Below, piece after piece: positions 1 through 5,202 of a DNA stretch of 5,713 nt. Both the position numbers and the translations under genes were made by a program. The notes under the pieces are model-generated. The model saw nothing but the letters and a program-made list of their open reading frames with translations. It did no database searches and was not told the origin of the DNA. Position 1 is the first letter of the stretch. Each line of letters begins with the position of its first letter. This stretch comes from Chloroflexi bacterium UBA4733. Its GTDB lineage: Bacteria > Chloroflexota > UBA4733. Location of the stretch: assembly GCA_002404055.1 (NCBI GenBank), contig DHIZ01000025.1:1-5713 (forward strand). Direction: 5' to 3'.

Positions 1-848
1 TGCAACTCGCCTTCCTGCCGCCCGATCTGTTCGCCGCGTTGCAGCCCGATCTGTTCGCCGCGTTGCAGCCCGATCTGTTCGCCGCGTTGCAGCCCGATCC
101 GTTCCACGCTGGTAATGTAAGGCATCCGTCGTTCCTCCTCAATCCGCGCAATCTCGCGCCACAGGACATCATCTTGCTCCGGTGGTAAGGCCAGCATCCA
201 GTCGATCAGCCGGAATAGTTCCAGGATCTGCTTGCGCGCGTAGCCCCGCTCGTACAGCCCGCGGATCAGGCCCAGCTTGGCCCGCCCTCGCGCCTCCAGC
301 GACCCAGCGGTGGCCTGCGCCGCCAGATAGGCTCGCACCACCACGGCGAAGGGGTTCGCGCTCGCCGCCAACTCGTCATCTCGCTCCCGCCAGTCCAGCA
401 GTTTGACCACCGGATAGCGCAGCTCCTCCCGACAGCCCCAGAGTTCCTGCGTGAAGCGGGTCGGCCGCCAGTCGGGCTGTTCGTCGCCCAGGATGGCCAC
501 GCTCATGATGGGGCGCTGGTGGCGGTCGAAGATGCGGTAGTAATACACAAACATGCGTTGCGCGAAGTCACGGTCCGGCTGGCCCTGGACTTCGATATGG
601 ATGAGCACCCAGGCGTCGGTCCCGTCACGCCGCCAGACCTGGAACAGGGTGTCGGCCAGGCGACGGCCCAGATTCGCATCGCGTGTAACCTGTTGCAACT
701 CTTTGTCCAGGGGCTGGTACTGGCGACTCCAGTCGATCTCGGCATGCACCGCAGGGAAGAACAGGGCGAAGGCGTCGGGCAGGTAGCGGGCGAGCGCCTC
801 TTTCCAGGGGCTGTCGTAGTCGGCTGTTGGCGTCGTCTCGTTACTCAT
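1..848 (-). CDS. Rpn-family PD-(D/E)XK nuclease-like protein (recombination-promoting nuclease / putative transposase), 3' end beyond window
   Basis: Reading from ATG at 848, 282 codons are open to the left edge with no stop, so the C-terminus is missing. The N-terminal part reads MSNETTPTADYDSPWKEALA. A nuclease-like core follows: D66 (RRLADTLFQVW), then a hydrophobic strand ending in HIEVQGQ with E86 and Q88, which fits the D...ExQ variant of the PD-(D/E)XK site seen in Rpn/YhgA-like proteins. YYYRIFDRH and the PVVKLLDW stretch are also typical. Residues 185-240 are helical and charged, and from about 251 the protein becomes an 8-residue repeat, RGEQIGLQ. Characterised Rpn proteins are DNA endonucleases that promote RecA-independent recombination; many homologues are only called putative transposases or cytosolic proteins. 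The start is supported by the family-like N-terminus and a promoter-like sequence immediately upstream. No Shine-Dalgarno sequence is visible. The family call is fairly sure; activity is not shown. Confidence 0.88.
   Translation of the reverse strand, partial: MSNETTPTADYDSPWKEALARYLPDAFALFFPAVHAEIDWSRQYQPLDKELQQVTRDANLGRRLADTLFQVWRRDGTDAWVLIHIEVQGQPDRDFAQRMFVYYYRIFDRHQRPIMSVAILGDEQPDWRPTRFTQELWGCREELRYPVVKLLDWRERDDELAASANPFAVVVRAYLAAQATAGSLEARGRAKLGLIRGLYERGYARKQILELFRLIDWMLALPPEQDDVLWREIARIEEERRMPYITSVERIGLQRGEQIGLQRGEQIGLQRGEQIGRQEGEL
20..103. repeat. 24-nt in-frame tandem repeat in the nuclease-like gene
   Basis: Three exact 24-nt copies lie at 20-43, 44-67 and 68-91, followed by a partial copy that diverges after about 103. 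The unit is a multiple of three, so each copy adds one RGEQIGLQ octapeptide to the C-terminal tail of the minus-strand nuclease-like protein. Glu/Gln/Arg/Gly-rich repeat tails of this kind are common at the C-terminus of these proteins and probably form a helical or coiled-coil extension. The exact DNA identity suggests recent copy-number change by slippage. Confidence 0.95.
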
Positions 849-855
849 AGTGTTG

Positions 856-884
856 ATTGTAAAGCATGGGCGCGCAGTCCGCAA
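856..884 (-). promoter_or_regulatory. Candidate sigma-70-type promoter of the nuclease-like gene, possibly leaderless
   Basis: On the minus strand a TTGCGG hexamer (879-884) is separated by exactly 17 nt from TACAAT (856-861), which resembles the -35/-10 consensus. Only 7 nt lie between the -10 box and the ATG at 848, so transcription would begin at or next to the start codon. The lack of any Shine-Dalgarno sequence in the same stretch agrees with a leaderless mRNA. This is motif matching only. Confidence 0.42.
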
Positions 885-997
885 AGGGCTGGCACGATAG
901 TCAAGGTGGAGACGCTCGCTGCCGACGCATGCGGTACACTAGGGCCAGCGCCACGCGGCCCGTCGAGGCGAAGCGTCCCGGGTAGCCGGGGCCTGCC

Positions 998-1030
998 GGG
1001 TTTGGGGTAGACCGGTCTCCGGCCGAACCC
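998..1030. other. Inverted repeat / stem-loop between the DUF3800 remnant and the nuclease-like gene
   Basis: GGGTTTGG (998-1005) pairs with CCGAACCC (1023-1030), including one G-T wobble. The loop contains a perfect 10-bp palindrome, AGACCGGTCT (1009-1018). It lies just downstream of the stop of the DUF3800 remnant on the minus strand, but no T-rich tract follows in either direction, so an intrinsic terminator is not supported. In DNA this rich in GC, part of this could be chance. Confidence 0.35.
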
Positions 1031-1048
1031 TATGAAAGAACCCCCTGG

Positions 1049-1561
1049 CTAGCCTCGCGGGCCGCGTGGTGTTTCCCGGGGCAGTTCGAGCACTTCCAAC
1101 TTCTGGTGCAGGAGTTGGCGATACCGATTGTCCCCCCGCTCATAGCCCCGTGCTACCGCGCCGGCCACCATGTCGGCAACCTGGATCAGGTTGTCGCTGT
1201 GCGAGCGGTGCTGGACGACCCTGGCCACCGGCTGTGGGTCGGAACTTCGCAGGGCGTGCCGGAGCGCGGTGGCAAACCTGGCCTGGCGTTCCCCGCTCTG
1301 AACCGCTTCGTCCATGACCAGGAGTACGTCCTGCAGCCGCTCGCCGACGAAGGCGAGCAGGAACTGCACCATCTCCGGGTAGAGTTGTCGCCGGTGACGC
1401 GGGTAGGCGGCTGGCCAGCGCCGCCGTGTCCGCCAGTGACGGACAGCACCATACAAGCAACGAGGCGACCCCGTCGGAACGCCCATGCCCCATGGACTTT
1501 CCGCGCTGCCCGCGCCGCCCAGCTCACCCCCTTCGGCCGCATTTTCGTTGCCGCGCAACAA
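1049..1561 (-). pseudogene. N-terminally truncated DUF3800-domain protein remnant
   Basis: The open frame codes for 170 aa, but only about residues 60-162 (1384 down to about 1076) look like a conserved protein. A helical stretch MVQFLLAFVGERLQDVLLVM leads into DEAVQSGERQ, then RHALRSSDPQPVARVVQHRS, and the signature SDNLIQVADMVAGAVARGYE followed by RGDNRYRQLLHQKLEVLEL. The 'liQvADmvaGAv' block with a following 'gD..Y..ll..K' is the C-terminal half of DUF3800 proteins. Their N-terminal half, which begins with a YIDESG-like motif and usually makes the protein more than 200 aa long, is absent. Residues 1-59 are Gly/Arg/Ala-rich low-complexity sequence, and no ATHGAYGARAGY-like coding was seen just upstream in any minus frame. 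The biochemical role of DUF3800 is not settled. A short functional protein starting at an internal ATG (for example 1372) cannot be excluded. Confidence 0.6.
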
Positions 1562-1623
1562 TGACGAGACCGAACCACTTCCCGCGCTTGCAAGCGCAGC
1601 CGCCCTCCGCAGGGGGTAGCGGG

Positions 1624-1936
1624 CTAGCTGAGGCGCCGGAGCATCGCCACGTGGACGATCCCGTTGTCGTCTTTGCTGGTCAACTCCGGCGCCATCTCAA
1701 AATTGTGCCGCTGATAGAGCTTGATCGCCCCGTGATTTTCAAGGTCTACGTACAAGCCCACAACAGGAAGACGTTCCCTACGCCGGCCGGCTTCGGGCCT
1801 GTGCGATGGGACGTGGTCGCCTGATCCACGTTGCAGCGGTTCGACACCAGCGATCATCGCCACAGTAAAACTTCTGAATATCGCGCTCGCTGAGATGCCG
1901 ATCCTCAAAGGGGATTCGGAGGAGGTCACTGGACAT
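1624..1936 (-). pseudogene. Disrupted GNAT N-acetyltransferase (internal deletion plus frame change)
   Basis: Two GNAT-like pieces lie in order in different frames. From ATG at 1936, one frame gives MSSDLLRIPFEDRHLSERDI then QKFYCGDDRWCRTAATWI, the usual start of GNAT proteins with an 'F.CGD..W...a..WI' motif. It degenerates and stops at 1778-1780 after 52 codons. In another frame, from about 1789 to the stop at 1624-1626, comes the C-terminal end: LPVVGLYVDLENHGAIKLYQ then RHNFEMAPEL and a final VHVAMLRRLS. This matches the GNAT 'GLYVdpeN.gAIklYqr.gF' region. The central strands and the acetyl-CoA pyrophosphate-binding loop (R/Q-x-x-G-x-G/A) are missing, so catalysis should be impossible. 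Intact relatives acetylate amines; some GNATs act as toxins. The open frame running from 2001 through the C-terminal piece is not a real start, because it crosses the N-terminal fragment out of frame. Confidence 0.72.
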
Positions 1937-2005
1937 GTGCGTCCGTTACCATTTGGTTCCCTGTTACCGGCCTCAAATTCAACACGAACGGACGCAGGCA
2001 TTGCC

Positions 2006-2275
2006 TCAGGGGCGGCTCCTAGGGCCGAGATCGGTACGCGCTAAAGGGACAGCGGTCGGCTCTACGGGATGGGGTGTTGCGTTCTCGTACCACTGCTGGA
2101 AGACCGCCGACTCTTCCGGGGTAAGCGTCATCTTCTTAAACGCGACAGGCTCGACGATATCGTCATCGGGCGCTGATGCGGGCAACTGCGTCGAAGAAGC
2201 TCGTTCGTGGACATCGGGGGGAACTGTGCGATCAGCACGTGCTACCGTCCCCCGGCGATGGTGATTACCAACCAT
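2006..2275 (-). CDS. Small hypothetical protein upstream of the GNAT remnant
   Basis: Starting at ATG 2275 this is an 89-aa protein. A GGAGG Shine-Dalgarno sequence (2281-2285) sits 5 nt upstream, which favours this start over the in-frame ATG at 2287 that overlaps it. I do not recognise the family. The first 30 residues are basic (MVGNHHRRGTVARADRTVPP), then an acidic patch (PDDDIVEP), then a likely amphipathic helix, KKMTLTPEESAVFQQWYENA (about residues 48-67), and a Pro-rich end. No membrane segment or signal peptide is seen. It ends 69 nt before the start of the GNAT remnant on the same strand, so the two may have formed an operon. A small protein before a GNAT resembles antitoxin-GNAT toxin pairs, but no ribbon-helix-helix motif is obvious, so this is only a guess. 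It could also be a remnant or a chance frame. Confidence 0.42.
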   Translation of the reverse strand: MVGNHHRRGTVARADRTVPPDVHERASSTQLPASAPDDDIVEPVAFKKMTLTPEESAVFQQWYENATPHPVEPTAVPLARTDLGPRSRP

Positions 2276-2513
2276 GAGGCCCTCCATCCCGTGCGCAGGT
2301 ATCGCTCATTCTGTGCGTATCGTACCATCCGAAGTGGACGCAGCCATTATTCCATCGGCATCGGGCACGTCCGGCGAGCGGTTCGTACCTTCGCGCACCC
2401 GCATTTTGCGCTTGATACGGACCACGGCAAGTGCTAAACGGGCGAGCGGCGGCATCAAGCGTGATCCAGGCTCGTTCCTGACGCTTGGCGGGTCCCCGCC
2501 GCAGCGGGTGCTA

Positions 2514-2535
2514 ACCCGACGATGCATCGTCGGGT
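2514..2535. promoter_or_regulatory. Perfect 22-bp palindrome, candidate operator
   Basis: The half-site ACCCGACGATG is followed directly by its exact reverse complement, with no spacer. It lies about 125 nt before the sugar kinase start and about 48 nt before the TATAGT hexamer. A gapless dyad with 11-bp half-sites fits a binding site for a homodimeric repressor. As RNA it could form a hairpin only by opening central pairs, and no T-run follows. Its ends also overlap two smaller dyads, GGGT-gcta-ACCC (2506-2517) and GGGTACCC (2532-2539). Confidence 0.5.
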
Positions 2536-2582
2536 ACCCCCCCATTTTGGCTATATATCACTGCGCCTTACGAACGTTGCGC

Positions 2583-2588
2583 TATAGT
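2583..2588 (+). promoter_or_regulatory. Candidate -10 element of the sugar kinase operon
   Basis: TATAGT lies in the AT-richest part of the intergenic region and differs from TATAAT at one position. It would give a leader of about 65-70 nt before the kinase ATG. No good -35 hexamer exists at 15-19 nt upstream, so the call is weak. Confidence 0.25.
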
Positions 2589-2659
2589 ACTCGCAGGTTC
2601 TTCGCAATGGCGAGCGGGGATGGTGCGGCACGTGATCCGCCTGGCGAAGGAATAGGCGA

Positions 2660-3718
2660 ATGCTCCTGGTGCGCGCTCCTGTTCGTATCAGCTTTGCCGG
2701 CGGCGGCACCGACCTCCCGTCATATTACGAGACCTACGGCGGCATGGTCGTCAGCACGACCATCGATCGTTACTTCTACGCCATCGTGGAAGCCGACGGC
2801 GTGCGGCCGTTACAGATCACCTCGGCCGACTACAGCACCTTTTACCACCACATGGACGGCGGCGACCTGCCCTGGGAGGACGGCGACTTGCGCCTGCCGC
2901 GCGCCGTGCTCAACCACTTCGGCATCCGCCACGGCCTCTCGCTCTTTCTCGCTTCAGAGGTGCCCGGCGGCACGGGGCTCGGCTCTTCCAGCAGCGTCAC
3001 CGTGGCCCTCTGCAAGGCCATGGGGGCGCTCTGCGGCATCAGCTTCACACCGGGCGAACTGGCGGAGGTCGCCAGCTATATCGAGCTCGTCAAGCTCGGC
3101 TCGCCCATCGGCAAGCAGGACCAGTATGCGGCGGCCTACGGCGGCTTCCACAGCTACCGCTTCCACGCCGGCGGGGTCGAAGCGGAGCCGCTGCTGCTCG
3201 CCCTCGACGTGCGCTTAGCGCTGGAGGAACGCCTCTGCCTCTTCTTCACCGGCGGCTCACGCGAGGCCAACAGCATCCTGCGCGAGCAGCGCGCCGGCAC
3301 CCTCTCCGGCCAGAACGTCGAGGGGCTGCACGCCATCAAGGCGATGGCGGAGGATGCCCGGCGCTCCCTCACCACCGGGCGACTCGGCGACCTGGCCGAC
3401 CTGCTGCACGAAGGGTGGATGCAGAAACGTCGCCTGGCCGCCGGCATCTCGACAGACAGGATCGACGACCTGTATGAACTGGCTCGCCGCAAGGGCGCGC
3501 GCGGTGGTAAGCTGGCAGGCGCGGGTGGTGGCGGGTTCCTGCTGCTCTACTGTGAACCGGAGGCGCAGCCAGCGATGACCGCAGCCTTGCAGGCCGCCGG
3601 GCTGCAGCGGCTCGACTTCCGCTTTGCCGACGCCGGGGCGACGGTGCTGCTCAACAGCGGCTTGCGCCTGCGTTCCCTCTCGCGCCGCGACCTGGGGGAG
3701 ATCCATGCGACGGCATAA
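2660..3718 (+). CDS. GHMP-family sugar kinase, D-glycero-D-manno-heptose 7-phosphate kinase (HddA)-like
   Basis: The protein is 352 aa, a normal length for HddA-type kinases, which use ATP to phosphorylate the anomeric carbon of heptose 7-phosphate on the way to a nucleotide-activated heptose. All GHMP motifs are intact: motif 1 RAPVRISFAGGGTDLPSYY (5-23), the Gly/Ser-rich ATP-binding motif 2 VPGGTGLGSSSS (101-112), GSPIGKQDQYAAAYGG (147-162) with the likely catalytic Asp154, and motif 3 GGKLAGAGGGGFLLLY (282-297). The blocks LHEGWMQKRRLAAGIS and IDDLYELARRKGA are also typical of HddA. The start is supported by GAAGGAA (2646-2652) 7 nt upstream. The 3' end overlaps the sugar transferase by 14 nt, which suggests translational coupling. 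The substrate is inferred from family resemblance. No other heptose-pathway gene is in the window, so a fucose- or other sugar-specific kinase remains possible. It is probably cytoplasmic. Confidence 0.9.
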   Translation: MLLVRAPVRISFAGGGTDLPSYYETYGGMVVSTTIDRYFYAIVEADGVRPLQITSADYSTFYHHMDGGDLPWEDGDLRLPRAVLNHFGIRHGLSLFLASEVPGGTGLGSSSSVTVALCKAMGALCGISFTPGELAEVASYIELVKLGSPIGKQDQYAAAYGGFHSYRFHAGGVEAEPLLLALDVRLALEERLCLFFTGGSREANSILREQRAGTLSGQNVEGLHAIKAMAEDARRSLTTGRLGDLADLLHEGWMQKRRLAAGISTDRIDDLYELARRKGARGGKLAGAGGGGFLLLYCEPEAQPAMTAALQAAGLQRLDFRFADAGATVLLNSGLRLRSLSRRDLGEIHATA

Positions 3719-5138
3719 GGGTGTGCTCTTCGTCACCGTGTTGGCCGACCTGCTGGCCCTGACAGCGTCCTTCCTGCTGGCCTTCCACCTGCACTTCCTC
3801 GATAAGGTGCTCGTTCTGTCGGCAGCACCCGCCGATTTCGCGCGCTACGTTCTGGCCATGGCGGTGTTGGCGCCACTCTGGCTGCTGGTGTTCGCCGCCC
3901 GCGGCATGTATGCCGGCGAACTGCTGTTGCACGGCATCAGGCTCACCGGGCGGGTGCTGGAGACCACGGCCATCGCCGGCTTCGCTTCCTTGAGCGGCGT
4001 CTATCTCACTGGCGGCATGTGGCTCTCGCGCGGCTGGTTCGTCGCCACTACCGTGCTCTCTGTGGGGCTGGTCATCGTTGGGCGCCGGCTGGTGCTGCTG
4101 GGGTTGTTGCACCAGCGGCGGCGGCGGCCCTGGCGCTTGCTGCTCCTCGGCGCATCGCAGATTGGCGAGAGCGCCGCTCGCATGCTGGCCCGCCGTTCTG
4201 ATGTGGCAGTCGTCGGCTTCCTGGACGACTACCTGCCGCTGGGCATCCACGTTGGCGGCACGCACCGCGTGCTGGGGCGGCCGGCCGACGTGGAACAGGT
4301 CGCCCTGGCCGAGCGCGTGGACGAACTGCTGGTGGTGGAGGGCGCCCTGGCCCAGGAGAGCTACGATCGCCTGCTGCGCGATGCCTATACCAGCCCGGCC
4401 CTGCCGCCGCTGCGCCTGATCCCCAGCGTGGCCGGGGAGTTGGTCGCCCGCCTGCAGCCCGCCTACCGCGGCCGCGTCCCCATCTTGATCCCCGACCTCG
4501 GCGGCGTCGGCGCTCCCGGCATGTTGAGCAAGGTGCTGCTGGACCGCAGTCTGGCGCTGCTGCTGCTGCTGGTCGCGTCGCCACTGCTGCTGGCGCTCTG
4601 GCTGGGGGCGCGCCTGCACGGTCTCACGCTCTTGCAGTACACGTCGATGGTCGGCAGGCAAGGCCGGCCCTTTGCGCGCCTGTCGCTGCAAGCCTGGTGG
4701 CGACCCGGGCAGTTTGCCGACAGGACCTTGCGCCTGAGCACCTTCCCGCAGCGCTTCCGCCTGACCTACCTGCTGACCAAGCTGCCGCGCCTGATCAACG
4801 TGCTGCGCGGTGACCTCAGCATCGTCGGCCCGCGCGCCATCAGCAAGGCGGAGTTGACGCTCTACAGCGAGTGGGTCGGCGTACTGCTGGCGATGCAGCC
4901 CGGTCTGATCGGCCCCTGGCTGTTACACGGCAAGAGCGCCCTCAGCGTGGAAGAGGAGGTGCAGGCCGATCTGGCCTACGTCCGCGACTACACCTTGCTG
5001 CAGGACCTGGCGATCATGGCCCGTACCAGCCGCCAAATCGCCGCGCTACTCTGGCGCCGCACGCGCCGAGTGGCGGTGGTTGACGGGGCGGGGGCGGAGG
5101 AACAGCGGCCTGCGGTGGCGTCCGGGGTGAAGCGGTGA
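3705..5138 (+). CDS. WbaP/WcaJ-type polyprenyl-phosphate sugar phosphotransferase, divergent and lacking the catalytic Asp-Glu dyad
   Basis: The protein is 477 aa from ATG 3705, chosen because GGGGGAG (3694-3700) precedes it by 4 nt and a membrane helix starts at once; the longer open frame from 3624 only reads the kinase gene out of frame. Four membrane helices lie near residues 7-29, 44-65, 85-103 and 111-135. A Rossmann-like CoA_binding_3 domain follows (142-260, with LLLLGASQIGESAARML). The sugar transferase domain (279-445) has the re-entrant hydrophobic helix with its Ser-Pro break (S292-P293), LPRLINVLRGDLSIVGPR (360-377), QPGLIGPW and DLAYVRDYTLLQDL. Intact relatives transfer a sugar phosphate from a nucleotide sugar to undecaprenyl phosphate, starting exopolysaccharide or O-antigen synthesis. 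Here the family's 'LDELPQL' reads LTKLPRL, so Asp-Glu becomes T358-K359, and 'KFRSM' reads SLQAW (327-331). The fold is clear; ordinary activity is doubtful. Confidence 0.86.
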   Translation: MRRHKGVLFVTVLADLLALTASFLLAFHLHFLDKVLVLSAAPADFARYVLAMAVLAPLWLLVFAARGMYAGELLLHGIRLTGRVLETTAIAGFASLSGVYLTGGMWLSRGWFVATTVLSVGLVIVGRRLVLLGLLHQRRRRPWRLLLLGASQIGESAARMLARRSDVAVVGFLDDYLPLGIHVGGTHRVLGRPADVEQVALAERVDELLVVEGALAQESYDRLLRDAYTSPALPPLRLIPSVAGELVARLQPAYRGRVPILIPDLGGVGAPGMLSKVLLDRSLALLLLLVASPLLLALWLGARLHGLTLLQYTSMVGRQGRPFARLSLQAWWRPGQFADRTLRLSTFPQRFRLTYLLTKLPRLINVLRGDLSIVGPRAISKAELTLYSEWVGVLLAMQPGLIGPWLLHGKSALSVEEEVQADLAYVRDYTLLQDLAIMARTSRQIAALLWRRTRRVAVVDGAGAEEQRPAVASGVKR

Positions 5139-5146
5139 GGGGGGTG

Positions 5147-5181
5147 GCAGGGCCGCAGACCGCAGTCGCGGCCCTGCTTTT
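5147..5181 (+). terminator. Intrinsic terminator after the sugar transferase gene
   Basis: GCAGGGCCGC (5147-5156) pairs perfectly with GCGGCCCTGC (5168-5177). The interior can add GAC/GTC (5158-5160 with 5165-5167) around a CGCA tetraloop, leaving A5157 bulged. TTTT (5178-5181) follows directly. It begins 9 nt after the sugar transferase stop. The T-run is short, so termination may be partial. Confidence 0.8.
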
Positions 5182-5202
5182 CGCAAAGATAGGTACTCCA
5201 AT

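Larger units (their letters stand above)
2276..2659. other. Divergent intergenic region (no convincing gene)
   Basis: These 384 bases separate the minus-strand accessory genes from the plus-strand sugar genes. Open frames exist on both strands but lack recognisable domains. The stretch contains a short GC hairpin (GGCGGG/CCCGCC, 2487-2500), a perfect 22-bp palindrome (2514-2535), an AT-rich patch (2543-2560) and a TATAGT hexamer (2583-2588). A weaker promoter-like pair, TTGATA (2412-2417) and TAAACG (2435-2440) with 17-nt spacing, is also present. Confidence 0.6.

Noticed and set aside
20..103. CRISPR-like repeats
   Set aside because: The copies are directly adjacent without spacers and encode an in-frame octapeptide repeat.
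519..1010. Plus-strand open frame opposite the nuclease-like gene
   Set aside because: The minus strand encodes a clear Rpn-family protein here, so this is its antisense shadow.
848..1049. Intrinsic terminator for the DUF3800 remnant
   Set aside because: Stem-loops are present but none is followed by a T-rich tract on the minus strand.
2306..2545. Minus-strand 79-codon open frame in the divergent region
   Set aside because: No Shine-Dalgarno sequence, no recognisable motif, and it runs through the palindrome; judged to be chance.
2274..3218. Plus-strand open frame of 314 codons crossing the intergenic region into the kinase gene
   Set aside because: It reads the kinase gene out of frame as Ser/Ala/Arg/Thr-rich low-complexity sequence, and no domain is seen in its first part.
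4555..4571. CTG triplet run
   Set aside because: It encodes the poly-Leu part of the re-entrant membrane helix of the transferase; codon preference explains it.
3651..4691. Long minus-strand open frame (346 codons) antisense to the sugar transferase
   Set aside because: The product is a Gln/His/Ala-rich composition with no domain, as expected from the reverse of a GC-rich Leu/Ala-rich gene; the plus strand carries a clear membrane protein.
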